Assembly (NCBI RefSeq): GCF_018390695.1 | Contig: NZ_JAHBGF010000028.1 | Coordinates: forward strand, 744,001-808,000 | DNA length: 64,000 nucleotides | From: Ancylobacter sonchi | GTDB lineage: Bacteria; Pseudomonadota; Alphaproteobacteria; Rhizobiales; Xanthobacteraceae | Direction: 5' to 3' | In this document: piece by piece, positions 19,306-31,246 of the stretch | Position numbering within the stretch: position 1 is the first letter of the stretch | Layout of the letters: every line of letters starts with the position of its first letter | Program-made: the position numbers and the translations under genes | Notes under the pieces: model-generated | What the model saw: the letters and a program-made list of their open reading frames with translations, nothing else | The model's database searches: none | What the model was told of the DNA's origin: nothing

Positions 19306-19959
19306 CTGACGGAGCGAACCACCGCAGGCATCCCGGTGAAGGAGCGGCTGGATTACTGGTGCCGTGCCGTGCTGCATCGCGTCGAACTGCTCATCCTCGC
19401 CAATGGCGCGCGGCTCTCCAGCCGGATGGTGCATATTTCCAGGGTCGAATGCGACTTCCTGGATCACACCTCAGATGCCATCCACACGCGCCGCGACACC
19501 CAGCGCCTGAAACGCGACGATTACGACGAGATCATCACCAGCCTCGTCGGCCGGGCCGGCTCGATGCATCTCAACCATATGGCCAGCGTAGCCTGCGCGG
19601 CGACGACCTGTGCATCGCCGATTTCAGCCGGCCGATCGAGCAGGTACGCTCGCGCCATCAGGACATCACGCTGATCTTCAAGCGCGAGCGGCTCGCCGAA
19701 CTGCTTGAGGGCGACGTCTCATTGCTCGCGCGCCACCTCGTACCGGGCGTTCTCCGGTCACGAGACGAGCATCGCCGAAACCATCTGGGCAGAGCGGCTG
19801 GAGCATGCCCACCAACTGCTGGCCGCGCCGGAGCACACCGGCCGTTACATCAGCGACGTCGCCATGCAAAGCGGCTTCGTGGACATGCCGACCTTCAACC
19901 GGATTCTCGGGAAGCGGTTCGGCCGCACGCCCGGCGAAGCGCACTTCGGTTCGGGGTGA
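19306..19959 (+). pseudogene. AraC-family regulator, frameshifted and internally deleted
   Basis: The reading frame starts like an AraC_binding_2 protein (TTAGIPVKERLDYWCRAVLHRVE), runs to about 19585, then similarity moves to another frame (QRSLRGDDLCIADFSRPIEQVR) until about 19735. It then returns to the first frame as the second half of the DNA-binding domain (YRAFSGHETSIAETIWAERLEHA, DVAMQSGFVDMPTFNR). The linker and the first helix-turn-helix are missing, so there is a deletion of roughly 80-100 codons as well as two shifts. No functional product is expected. Its position upstream of the molybdenum-hydroxylase operon suggests it was once that operon's regulator. Confidence 0.8.
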
Positions 19960-20029
19960 GACGCACCGCACACCCCGGCGCCGGCCTCGGGCAGCATAGC
20001 CACGATCGAGGGGAGCGGTCGCGTGGCCC

Positions 20030-20401
20030 TTAGTCGAGCGGTACGAAGTGACGGACCGTCTCCAGGAATTTCGCCACCGAGATCGGCTTGGAGAGATAGG
20101 CTTCGCAGCCGCCCTGGCGGATCCGCTCCTCGTCGCCCTTCATGGCGAAGGCAGTGACCGCCACCACGGGTATCGCCTTCAGCTCCGGATCGGCCTTCAG
20201 CCAGGCGGTGACCTGCAGGCCGGATACCTCCGGCAGCTGGATATCCATCAGGATCAGGTCAGGCTTGTGCCGGCGGGCGAGTTCCATCGCCTCCACGCCG
20301 TGACGGGTGGCGAGCGTCGTGTAGCCGTGCGCTTCCAGCAGATCGCGAAAGAGCTTCATGTTGAGCTCGTTGTCTTCCACGATCAAAACGGTCTTGGGCA
20401 T
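20030..20401 (-). CDS. divK: Single-domain response regulator DivK
   Basis: A 123-residue receiver-only protein very close to Caulobacter DivK: it starts [18 protein letters not shown] and has [10 protein letters not shown] with phospho-acceptor Asp53, switch Thr83 and Lys105. The [11 protein letters not shown] ending is diagnostic. DivK is phosphorylated by the PleC/DivJ kinases and controls CtrA through DivL/CckA, so it sets the cell cycle and polarity. It has no output domain. It is divergent from the DUF3572-dinB pair, an arrangement common in Rhizobiales. The usual downstream pleD is not here; the gene ends 70 bp from the AraC pseudogene. Confidence 0.95.
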   Translation of the reverse strand: MPKTVLIVEDNELNMKLFRDLLEAHGYTTLATRHGVEAMELARRHKPDLILMDIQLPEVSGLQVTAWLKADPELKAIPVVAVTAFAMKGDEERIRQGGCEAYLSKPISVAKFLETVRHFVPLD

Positions 20402-20538
20402 GTGACGCTCGATATGCGATTCTCTGTGGCCCGACCTTGAGCAGTTCGACGATGCGCCTGCGAGATGTCGAGAATCTCTCGGCCGGACGAACGTCCGACC
20501 CTCGCGAACCTAGCCTGCCATTCCTTACGGAACCACAA

Positions 20539-20838
20539 ATGCGAAGCTTCAAATCCAAGCCACTCTCCACCCGGCAGGCCGCCCAGGAAGTCGCCCTCGG
20601 CGTCCTCGGGTTCATGGCCGGCGATCCCGAGCGGATCGGCGCCTTCCTCGCCGAGAGCGGCCTGTCGCCGGCCGACCTGCGCGGCGTCGCCGGATCACCG
20701 GCTTTCCACGTGGCGCTGCTCGATCACCTCATCAACCGGCAGGATCTGCTGCTCGACTATGCGGCGCAGGCGAAAATCGATCCCGGCCATGTGGTAGCCG
20801 CGCGCGAAATCCTCGCCCATATCGGCAGCGAGGACTGA
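20539..20838 (+). CDS. DUF3572 family protein
   Basis: A 99-residue small helical protein. Its core LGFMAGDPERIGAFLAESGLSPADLR and the LLDHLINRQDLLLDYA segment match DUF3572, found next to divK in many Rhizobiales. Function is unknown; no catalytic residues or membrane segment are visible. The ATG at 20539 was chosen because family members start close to here and the earlier in-frame part reads into the divK promoter. dinB follows 24 bp downstream on the same strand, so they are probably co-transcribed. Confidence 0.85.
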   Translation: MRSFKSKPLSTRQAAQEVALGVLGFMAGDPERIGAFLAESGLSPADLRGVAGSPAFHVALLDHLINRQDLLLDYAAQAKIDPGHVVAAREILAHIGSED

Positions 20839-20862
20839 CGCGAGCCGGGAGGGTTTCGCACC

Positions 20863-22218
20863 ATGGCCGCCTTCTGCCGCGACTGCCTGAGCGATGTGTC
20901 GGCGGGGATGCGTTGCGCCCGCTGCGGCAGTCCGCGCGTCATCCGCCATGACGAGCTCGATATGCTGCATATCGGCCATATCGATTGCGATGCCTTCTAT
21001 GCCGCGGTCGAGAAGCGCGACGATCCGGCGCTGCGCGATGTTCCCGTGATCGTCGGCGGCGGCAAGCGCGGCGTCGTGTCCACCGCCTGCTACCTCGCCC
21101 GGGTGAGGGGCGTGCGCTCGGCCATGCCGATGTTCAAGGCGCTGGCGCTGTGTCCCGAGGCGGTGGTTGTGAAGCCGAACATGGCGAAATACGTGGCGGT
21201 GGGACGCGAGGTGCGCGAGCGCATGCGCCGCCTCACCCCGCTGGTCGAGCCGCTGTCGATCGACGAGGCCTTTCTCGACCTCGCCGGCACCGAGCGGCTG
21301 CATGGCGAGAGCCCGGCACGCAGCCTCGCCCGGCTGGCGCGGGACGTCGAAACCGAGATCGGCATCACGCTCTCCATCGGCCTCGCGCCGAACAAGTTCC
21401 TCGCCAAGATCGCCTCCGACCTCGACAAGCCGCGCGGCTTCGCGGTGATCGGCAAGGAGGAGGCGGCGGCGTTCCTCGCGCCGCGCCCGGTCGGCACGAT
21501 CTGGGGCGTCGGCCGGGTAACGCAGGAGCGCCTGGCCAAGGAAGGGTTCCGCACCATCGCCGACCTGCAGGTGGCCGGAGAGGCCACCCTCGCCCGCCGG
21601 CTGGGTAATGAAGGCCTCCGCCTCGCCCGCCTCGCCTTCGGCCGCGACGAGCGCAAGGTGAACCCCGAGCACGAGACCAAGAGCGTCTCCACCGAGACCA
21701 CCTTCGACACTGACATCGCCGAGTTCCGCGAGCTGGAGCAGGCGCTCTACGCGCTGTGCCGCAAGCTGTCGGACCGGTTGAAGGTCAGCGGCCATGCCGG
21801 CCGCACCATCACGCTGAAGCTGAAGACCGCCGATTTCCGGCTGATCACCCGCGCCCGCTCGCTGGAGGACCCGACCCGCCTCGCCAACCGGCTATTCGAT
21901 CACGGGCGCGACATGCTGCGCGTCGAGGCAAACGGACGGCGCTTCCGGCTGATCGGGATCGGCGTGTCGGACCTCGCCGATCCCGCGACCGCCGACCCCG
22001 ACGATCTCATCGATACGCGCGGTACCAAGGCCGGCAAGGCGGAGATCGCCGCCGACCGGCTGCGCGAGCGTTTCGGCCGCGGCATCATCGAGCGCGGCAT
22101 CCTCATCGATGCCGGACGGCCGGGACGGCGCGAGGAGGAATCCGCCGCCCCGGATGGCGTTACTTCGAGCAGCTCTACTTCGAGCAGCTTTCCTGCGGCA
22201 GCGCCTCGTAGGAAGTGA
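20863..22218 (+). CDS. dinB: DNA polymerase IV (Y family) with N-terminal zinc ribbon
   Basis: A 451-residue translesion polymerase. The palm carries [11 protein letters not shown] and [10 protein letters not shown], which hold the catalytic acidic residues. The thumb and little-finger domains follow. The N-terminus has a CxxC-x9-CxxC ribbon (Cys5, 8, 18, 21) not found in Escherichia coli DinB but usual in one alphaproteobacterial subgroup. The C-terminal tail is rich in serine and does not show a clear beta-clamp QLxLF motif. It would copy past minor-groove guanine lesions at the cost of errors. I see no GTTC-N7-GTTC SOS box directly upstream. Its 3' end overlaps eipB on the other strand by 44 bp. 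Confidence 0.94.
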   Translation: MAAFCRDCLSDVSAGMRCARCGSPRVIRHDELDMLHIGHIDCDAFYAAVEKRDDPALRDVPVIVGGGKRGVVSTACYLARVRGVRSAMPMFKALALCPEAVVVKPNMAKYVAVGREVRERMRRLTPLVEPLSIDEAFLDLAGTERLHGESPARSLARLARDVETEIGITLSIGLAPNKFLAKIASDLDKPRGFAVIGKEEAAAFLAPRPVGTIWGVGRVTQERLAKEGFRTIADLQVAGEATLARRLGNEGLRLARLAFGRDERKVNPEHETKSVSTETTFDTDIAEFRELEQALYALCRKLSDRLKVSGHAGRTITLKLKTADFRLITRARSLEDPTRLANRLFDHGRDMLRVEANGRRFRLIGIGVSDLADPATADPDDLIDTRGTKAGKAEIAADRLRERFGRGIIERGILIDAGRPGRREEESAAPDGVTSSSSTSSSFPAAAPRRK

Positions 22219-22999
22219 GCGTACCGCGCAGGGCGAAATCGCCGTAATCCAGCTTCAGCGCCCGGCTGACGCCGTTGTCATAGAGGTCGAAGCTGATCGT
22301 GTAGTCCGGCGACTGCTCCTGCGAGCCGCGCTCGTAATAGCTGATCACCACCGGGTAGCGGGGACGGCCGGCGAGGTCGCCGCCGCTGGCCGACTGCTCC
22401 AGCCCGGCGCCGCCGGTGAGCGGACGGCCGATGACCGACAGCGTGTCATAGATCTTCCGGGCGTCCGGCGAGCCGTCATAGACCGGCGCCTCCAGCACCG
22501 CATCGCCCTGCTCGGCGGCGTCGAGCACGCGGATCATGTGCTGGGTCGGCAGCAGCACGCCCTTGGCCAGCTCGATGGTGCCGGCCTCCGGCTTGGTGGC
22601 CTTCACGATCAGCCGGCCATCCTTGCGCTCGGCGACGCCGTCCGCTTCCTCCGGGCGATCGTCGTTGACCGTGTTCTCCACCCGGAAGCGATAGGAGTTG
22701 CCGTCACCGTCCTCCCAAGTGGCCGTGGTGATGGCGCTGCTCATCCGCCCGCCCTCGGTCTCCAGATTGGTGCTCTGGCGCAGTTGCACCGAATAGCCGT
22801 CGCAGGCATTGCCGCGCAGCTCGTAGACGATGGTGCCCTCGGCAGCGTTGACGTTCTTCGCGGGCTTGCCGCCATCGAGCGACAGCTCATAGGTCGCGCG
22901 GTGCGGCTCCAGCCGGATCGCCGCCGCGGCCGGCAGCGCCAGCGCCAGGAGCGAGACGCCGGCGAACGCGCAGATCTTGAGGGTCGCGGGCACAGTCAT
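22175..22999 (-). CDS. eipB: Cell-envelope integrity protein EipB (DUF1849)
   Basis: A 274-residue exported protein with an obvious signal peptide ([14 protein letters not shown]). The mature sequence, starting [13 protein letters not shown] and ending in [11 protein letters not shown], matches DUF1849. The founding member, Brucella EipB, is a periplasmic beta-spiral protein needed for envelope integrity. Two conserved cysteines (GNACDGY and the C-terminal SCSK) would form a disulfide as reported for EipB. The ATG at 22999 gives a standard signal peptide. It is monocistronic, convergent with dinB and divergent from the RidA gene. Confidence 0.88.
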   Translation of the reverse strand: MTVPATLKICAFAGVSLLALALPAAAAIRLEPHRATYELSLDGGKPAKNVNAAEGTIVYELRGNACDGYSVQLRQSTNLETEGGRMSSAITTATWEDGDGNSYRFRVENTVNDDRPEEADGVAERKDGRLIVKATKPEAGTIELAKGVLLPTQHMIRVLDAAEQGDAVLEAPVYDGSPDARKIYDTLSVIGRPLTGGAGLEQSASGGDLAGRPRYPVVISYYERGSQEQSPDYTISFDLYDNGVSRALKLDYGDFALRGTLTSYEALPQESCSK

Positions 23000-23143
23000 A
23001 AGTTCCAGCTCCTTCCGGAAGGCGCGGCTTGCGCGCGTCGGATCGATAGGCCAAACATCGCTACCCTCAGCGAAGGCGACAAGATGGGCAAAATTTGGAG
23101 CGCCCGCCTCGTTCGCCCGCATCCGTCGCCAATGGAGACACAG

Positions 23144-23605
23144 ATGTCCGGCACCGTCGAATCCAAGCTCGCGTCCCTCGGTATCACGGTGCCGGTCGCC
23201 ACTGCGCCCGCCGCCAATTATGTGCCAACGGTGATCAGCGGCAACCAGCTGTGGGTGTCCGGCCAGATCTCCATCGCCGACGGCAAGCTGATCACCGGCA
23301 AGCTCGGCGTCGACACCGACATCGACGCCGGCAAGGCGGCGGCGCGCCAGTGCGCGATCAACATCATCGCCCAGATCAAGGCGGCGCTCGGCGATCTCGA
23401 CCGGGTGACGCGGGTGGTGAAGCTCTCCGGCTTCGTGAACTCGGCACCCGACTTCGTCGACCAGCCCAAGGTGGTGAACGGCGCTTCCGACCTGTTCGTC
23501 GAGGCGTTCGGCGATGCCGGCCGGCATGCGCGCTCGGCGGTGGGCGTGGCCGCCCTGCCATTCGGCGTCGCCGTCGAGGTCGAGGCGGTCGTCGAATTCG
23601 CCTGA
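23144..23605 (+). CDS. RidA/YjgF-family enamine/imine deaminase
   Basis: A 153-residue RidA-superfamily protein of the longer YjgH/TdcF-like group that starts MSGTVESKLASLGI. Landmarks are VSGQISIADG and the C-terminal RSAVGVAALPFGVAVEVEA, which contains the arginine that binds the substrate carboxylate. It forms trimers and hydrolyses reactive enamines or imines made by PLP enzymes. The second ATG (23144) has GGAG six bases upstream; the first, at 23132, has no site. A glycerophosphodiesterase gene follows 7 bp later. Confidence 0.88.
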   Translation: MSGTVESKLASLGITVPVATAPAANYVPTVISGNQLWVSGQISIADGKLITGKLGVDTDIDAGKAAARQCAINIIAQIKAALGDLDRVTRVVKLSGFVNSAPDFVDQPKVVNGASDLFVEAFGDAGRHARSAVGVAALPFGVAVEVEAVVEFA

Positions 23606-23612
23606 TCGCGTC

Positions 23613-24374
23613 ATGAGCGCTCCCGCTTGGCTGACCGCCCGCCCCGTCGCCCACCGCGCGCTGCACGATGCGGCGCGCGGCATCATCGAGAACACCGCCT
23701 CGGCGGTGGATGCCGCGCTGGCGCGCGGTTTCGCCATCGAAGTGGACATCCAGCTCGCCGCCGATGGCGAGGTGGTGGTGTTCCATGACGACGATCTCGA
23801 CCGGCTGACGGCGGCGAGCGGGCCGGTGCAGGCACTCACTTTGGCGCAGCTGCGCCAGGTGCTGGTGCGCGGCACCGCCGACCGCATCATGACGCTCGCC
23901 GAGCTGCTGGCGCGCGTCGGTGGCCGGGTGCCGCTGGTCATCGAGCTCAAGAGCCGCTTCGACGGCGACACCTCGGTGGCGATCCGCGCCGTCGAAATCC
24001 TCTCGTCCTATGCCGGCCCGGCCGCGCTGATGTCCTTCGACCCGGATCTGGTGGCGGCGGTGCGTGCGCTCGGCCCCGCCATTCCGCGCGGCTTCACCAT
24101 GGAGCGGCGCTATGACGACCCGGAATGGGACTTCGTCAGCCCGGCGGACAAGTTCGCCTGGGGTAACCTGCTGAACTTCCCGCGCATGCAGCCGGACTTC
24201 CTCGCCCATTACGTGAAGGACCTGCCTTCGCCGGCGGTGTCGCTGGCCAAGCGGACCACCGGGCTGCCCGTGCTGACCTGGACGGTGCGCACGCCGGAAG
24301 ACCGCGCGATCGCGGCGCGGCACGCCGACCAGATCATCTTCGAAGGCTTCGTGCCCGATATCGAATCGGCGTGA
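23613..24374 (+). CDS. Glycerophosphodiester phosphodiesterase (UgpQ-like)
   Basis: A 253-residue GDPD TIM barrel. The catalytic features are present: AHRALHD in place of AHRG, ENT, EVDIQLAADGEVVVFHDDDLDR, and ELK. The C-terminal IFEGFVPDI closes the barrel. It would hydrolyse glycerophosphodiesters to glycerol-3-phosphate and an alcohol in the cytoplasm, as there is no signal peptide. It is the second gene after ridA, 7 bp apart, and is followed 85 bp later by the acyltransferase gene. Confidence 0.9.
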   Translation: MSAPAWLTARPVAHRALHDAARGIIENTASAVDAALARGFAIEVDIQLAADGEVVVFHDDDLDRLTAASGPVQALTLAQLRQVLVRGTADRIMTLAELLARVGGRVPLVIELKSRFDGDTSVAIRAVEILSSYAGPAALMSFDPDLVAAVRALGPAIPRGFTMERRYDDPEWDFVSPADKFAWGNLLNFPRMQPDFLAHYVKDLPSPAVSLAKRTTGLPVLTWTVRTPEDRAIAARHADQIIFEGFVPDIESA

Positions 24375-24459
24375 GCGCCCCTTTCCGGGAGCGGATCGGA
24401 GGCGCACATTGTGCGTTGCGGCGCTCCGCCGCACTTCGGCCCAAGGTTTCGCGACGCCC

Positions 24460-25671
<1,212 letters not shown>

Positions 25672-25748
25672 CCGACGCCTGCCGGCTTGCCATCCAACCC
25701 CGGCACATGGGAAGCCGATATTTGGGAAGCCGGTGCTTGGAGGGTGAG

Positions 25749-26171
25749 ATGGCCTACGATCCGAACAACATCTTCGCGAAGATCCTGCGCGGCGAGATCC
25801 CGTCGCACCGGGTTTACGAAGACGACAAGGTGCTTGCCTTCCTCGACATCATGCCGCGCGCGACCGGCCACACGCTGGTGATTCCCAAGGCGCCGTCCCG
25901 CAACCTCCTCGACGTCGAGGCCGACGACCTCGCCGCGGTGATGGCTGCGGCGCAGCGCATCGCCCGCGCGCAGCTCGGCGTCTTCGAGGCGGAAGGCATC
26001 ACCCTCACCCAGCACAACGAGCATGCCGGCGGGCAGGAAGTGTTCCACCTGCATGTGCATGTGATTCCGCGCCGCCTCGGCGTCGAGCTGCGCCCACCGC
26101 TGTCCTACAAGGAAGCGCCCGAGGTGTTGGCCGAGCAGGCGGCGAAGCTCAAGGCCGCGCTGCAGGACTGA
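25749..26171 (+). CDS. HIT-family nucleotide hydrolase/transferase (HinT-like)
   Basis: A 140-residue histidine-triad protein: NIFAKILRGEIPSHRVYEDD at the start and the active-site HLHVHVIPR near the end, whose middle histidine attacks the phosphoramidate. The family cleaves AMP-lysine and similar adducts as a dimer. The ATG at 25749 has a weak upstream AGGGTG. It ends 18 bp before the convergent azlD gene. Confidence 0.93.
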   Translation: MAYDPNNIFAKILRGEIPSHRVYEDDKVLAFLDIMPRATGHTLVIPKAPSRNLLDVEADDLAAVMAAAQRIARAQLGVFEAEGITLTQHNEHAGGQEVFHLHVHVIPRRLGVELRPPLSYKEAPEVLAEQAAKLKAALQD

Positions 26172-26189
26172 GACGGTCGCGCGGCGGCG

Positions 26190-26543
26190 TCAGCCCCCGA
26201 CACCGAGCCACCAGGCGCCGGCGACCAGCACCGCCTCGGCGGTGAGGACGCCGGCGAGCACCGAGCGCCGTATCAACAGGAAGCCGGCGACGCCTGCCGC
26301 CACCGCCCCGGCGCGCAGCAGGAACGGCAGCGCCACCAGCGTCCCGCTCGGGGTGAGGAGTAGGCGCGCCACCACCGCGGCCAGCAGCGCGGTCGCCACC
26401 GCGCGCACCCATTGCATCCAGGCGCTGTTCTCGTCGAGCCCGCGCCCCAGCACGACGCCGAGCACGCGCCAGATCTCGTTCGGCAGGAAGCCGACGACGA
26501 TCACCACCAGAATGGCGGTCATCTCGTCTGGGAACAGCGTCAT
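26190..26543 (-). CDS. azlD: AzlD-family small membrane subunit
   Basis: A 117-residue protein with four hydrophobic helices (AILVVIVVGFLPNEIW, AVATALLAAVVARLLL, AGAVAAGVAGFLLI, LTAEAVLVAGAWWLG). It matches AzlD, the small partner of AzlC in branched-chain amino-acid and analogue export. Its ATG overlaps the azlC stop by 4 bp (ATGA), so the two are translated together. The substrate has not been shown for this lineage. Confidence 0.88.
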   Translation of the reverse strand: MTLFPDEMTAILVVIVVGFLPNEIWRVLGVVLGRGLDENSAWMQWVRAVATALLAAVVARLLLTPSGTLVALPFLLRAGAVAAGVAGFLLIRRSVLAGVLTAEAVLVAGAWWLGVGG

Positions 26544-27295
26544 GTCCGCTCCGCCTTCCAGAGCCGGGCGATGAAGAAAGCGAGCGTGCCGCCGCCGACG
26601 CCGCTCCAGAACAGGTCGAGGCCGCCGGGCGTATTGGCCACCAGCGGCGCCAGCGCCGAGCCGAGCCCGATGGCGAGCCAATCCACCCGCTCGCGCGCAT
26701 TGCGCACCAGGAGAATGGTGAAGGAGATCGGGGTCAGCAGCAGCAAGGCGACAGCCAGCGGTCCCGGCAACGAGCCGGTGAGGTAGAAGCCGGCGGCGGT
26801 GGCGACCATGCTGGCGGCGGTCAGCCCGGCCCCGAGCCCGATGGCGTAGGAGGGACGCCCCTCCACCGGCACCTTGGGCAGCAGCCTGAAGCCTTCCACC
26901 CACATGGTGACGGCGACAAAATGCGCCGCGATCAGTTCCAGCCACATATGGGGACGCCTGCCGCGCATCAGCGGCATCAGTGCCACCACCATGGGCATCA
27001 GCCGCACGCCCGAGAGGCACACCGCGACCGCCAAAGCCGGCAAGGCGGCGCCGGAGGCGATGCCGCCGACCATGATCACCTGCGCTGGAAGCGCCCAGAC
27101 CAGCAGGGTCGACACCAGGCCGGCGCCGATCGGAAAGCCGACGTCGTGCAGCAGGCCGCCAAAGCCGAGAAAGGTCGCCATCAGCACGCAGCCGGGCACG
27201 GAGAAGGCCCCGGCGACGCCGCGCAGGAAATAGCCGGTGCGAAAGGCGGGGCCCGTGTCGGCGTCTGTCTCGGATGGCTGCATCGGCGCACTCAT
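26540..27295 (-). CDS. azlC: AzlC-family branched-chain amino-acid exporter subunit
   Basis: A 251-residue membrane protein with about six to seven helices and family landmarks FGGLLHDVGFPIGAGLVSTLLVWALPAQ (the conserved proline-bearing second helix) and the SGVRLMPM segment. AzlC and AzlD together export branched-chain amino acids and toxic analogues in Bacillus and related YgaZH in enterics. It is the first gene of a two-gene operon; its promoter must lie in the 100 bp shared with the clpA terminator. Confidence 0.88.
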   Translation of the reverse strand: MSAPMQPSETDADTGPAFRTGYFLRGVAGAFSVPGCVLMATFLGFGGLLHDVGFPIGAGLVSTLLVWALPAQVIMVGGIASGAALPALAVAVCLSGVRLMPMVVALMPLMRGRRPHMWLELIAAHFVAVTMWVEGFRLLPKVPVEGRPSYAIGLGAGLTAASMVATAAGFYLTGSLPGPLAVALLLLTPISFTILLVRNARERVDWLAIGLGSALAPLVANTPGGLDLFWSGVGGGTLAFFIARLWKAERT

Positions 27296-27381
27296 GACGG
27301 CCGTTGATCGACCGGTGCGCCGCCGCGGTCAAGATCGACCTTCGGAAGATTCGCGCTGTTCGGCCGAACCGGCCGCGATAG

Positions 27382-27425
27382 GACGCAAAAGAAAACCCGC
27401 CCGCCGAAGGATCGGCGGACGGGTT
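27382..27425 (-). terminator. Rho-independent terminator of clpA
   Basis: On the minus strand a 12-bp GC stem (CCCGTCCGCCGA with TCGGCGGGCGGG, one G-T wobble, loop TCCT) is followed by TTTTCTTTT. It begins 20 bp after the clpA stop codon. Confidence 0.88.
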
Positions 27426-27444
27426 GTGTTTGGCACGGGAAGGT

Positions 27445-29892
<2,448 letters not shown>

Positions 29893-29923
29893 GAGGACCT
29901 CTTCGTTTAGCCGCTGCGGAGCG

Positions 29924-30295
29924 TCACTTCTTCTCCATGACGCACTGCAAAGGATGCTGGTGCTTTCGTGCGAAGTCCATCACCTGAGTGACCTTTGTTT
30001 CGGCCACCTCGTAGGTGAAGACGCCGCACTCCCCCACGCCGTGCTGATGCACATGCAGCATGACGTGAGTGGCCTCCTCCCGGTTCTTGTTGAAGAACTG
30101 CTCCAGCACGTGAACGACGAACTCCATTGGCGTGTAGTCGTCGTTGAGAAGCAGCACCCGATAGAGACTCGGCCGCTTGACCTGCGGCTTGGTCCGCGTG
30201 ATCACCGCCGTTCCGGGCATGCCATCCCCGCGGCGACGACGCTCGTCGTCGGCCATGGTGGTTTCGACAGTTCGGGAAGGCGTCGTCACTGACAT
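29924..30295 (-). CDS. clpS: ATP-dependent Clp protease adaptor ClpS
   Basis: A 123-residue adaptor with the ClpS core: [24 protein letters not shown], then [13 protein letters not shown] and [19 protein letters not shown]. The NDDYTPM loop and the histidine and methionine residues form the pocket for N-degron residues, which it delivers to ClpA. The basic N-terminus is longer than in Escherichia coli. Two ATG starts are possible; 30295 has a GAGG site with good spacing, while 30256 would give a shorter protein. It is the first gene of clpS-clpA. Confidence 0.94.
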   Translation of the reverse strand: MSVTTPSRTVETTMADDERRRRGDGMPGTAVITRTKPQVKRPSLYRVLLLNDDYTPMEFVVHVLEQFFNKNREEATHVMLHVHQHGVGECGVFTYEVAETKVTQVMDFARKHQHPLQCVMEKK

Positions 30296-30473
30296 GAAAG
30301 GCTCACCTCGCTCGGCTAAGCTTGCCGGGCTGCACGATATAATAGGTACGCTCGGCTCACTCTGCCAGAGTAGCGGGAGCACGAGCCGGTCGCAATGAGT
30401 TGACCGACGATCGGCGCAGCCCGGCACCATTCGACGCGGAAAAGTCCTGCGGCAAACCAGCCCAAACGAAAAA

Positions 30474-30494
30474 GGCCCGGCATATTGCCGGGCC
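30474..30494 (-). terminator. Rho-independent terminator of the phasin gene
   Basis: GGCCCGGCA/TGCCGGGCC forms a 9-bp stem with a short loop. On the minus strand it is followed by TTTTT and lies about 70 bp after the phasin stop. The + strand tail is too poor in T for it to work equally well in reverse. Confidence 0.85.
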
Positions 30495-30566
30495 TTTCTG
30501 GCGCATGAAAAAATCGTCTGCAGCCGCGGAACACGGCCGCACTCGCGGCGAGCTAGAACGCCGGCA

Positions 30567-30905
30567 TCACTTTACGGTCGGCAGCTTGCCGAGGATGCCT
30601 TCATACGGCTTGTAGGTTTCCTTGGCGAGATCGGCATAGAGCTCACCGATCTTGGTCGCCTGGGCAACGAAGCCCTCATAGGCGCTCTTGAAATATTCGG
30701 ACTGGATCTCGACGGCCTTGTCGAGCGTCTTGGCGCCGAACAGCTTCTCGGCGGTGGCAGTGCCCTCTTCGAAGGACTTCTTCGAATAGTCGGCAACCTC
30801 AACGGCGATCGCCTGCACGCCCTTCGACACGGTGCCGAAGCTCTTCATGGCTAGGTCGAGATTGTCTTTGCCCAGCTTCTGGATCTCGTCGATGTTCTGA
30901 ATCAT
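30567..30905 (-). CDS. phaP: Phasin family protein
   Basis: A 112-residue Phasin_2-type protein: [39 protein letters not shown], then [31 protein letters not shown]. Almost all is amphipathic helix. Phasins coat polyhydroxyalkanoate granules and control their size and number. The ATG at 30905 has a GGAGGG site 7 bp upstream. The gene is monocistronic with its own terminator, and two PhaR-like motifs lie 83-122 bp upstream of the start. Confidence 0.9.
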   Translation of the reverse strand: MIQNIDEIQKLGKDNLDLAMKSFGTVSKGVQAIAVEVADYSKKSFEEGTATAEKLFGAKTLDKAVEIQSEYFKSAYEGFVAQATKIGELYADLAKETYKPYEGILGKLPTVK

Positions 30906-30987
30906 CAGGTCGCCCTCCACACACTTCATGCGCCGACATGAATGAACCGCGCGCCGTCAGCATGGCTGCCGCTGGAAAGAGAAATAA

Positions 30988-30996
30988 TGCGCCGCA
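30988..30996. promoter_or_regulatory. PhaR-like operator 1 upstream of the phasin gene
   Basis: TGCGCCGCA fits the TGC-N3-GCA core of the alphaproteobacterial PhaR repressor site (CTGC-N3-GCAG in Paracoccus and Rhodobacter). It lies 83 bp upstream of the phasin ATG. A second site is 31 bp further away. Confidence 0.5.
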
Positions 30997-31018
30997 GCAT
31001 CGGCGTCAACGATTTTTG

Positions 31019-31027
31019 TGCGGCGCA
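31019..31027. promoter_or_regulatory. PhaR-like operator 2 upstream of the phasin gene
   Basis: TGCGGCGCA is a second TGC-N3-GCA element. Its centre is 31 bp, close to three helical turns, from the centre of the first, so both would face the same side of the DNA. Confidence 0.5.
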
Positions 31028-31246
31028 ACAAGACAGCATCACTGACCCAGTTTCAGCGACGCCCGCGAATTGCCTCGCTTACGCCGGGATTTACGAGTTC
31101 GTAACCGCACTCTCCGTAACATTATGGGAGTGATTGTCCGGCAACGGTCAGCCTGGAACGGATCGCCCAAGGGCGCCGCACCAGCCCGTGACGGCTTCAT
31201 GCAAATGACCGGCGCGGGTCGGCAAATTTAGTGACGGGACGGGTTC

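Larger units (their letters stand above)
30906..31246. other. Intergenic region between the phasin and DD-carboxypeptidase genes
   Basis: This 341-bp divergent gap holds no gene that I can support. It contains the phasin promoter with two TGC-N3-GCA elements and, in its right half, presumably the promoter for the DD-carboxypeptidase. The AT-rich segment near 31080-31135 is a plausible promoter position but no clear -35/-10 pair can be fixed. Confidence 0.6.
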
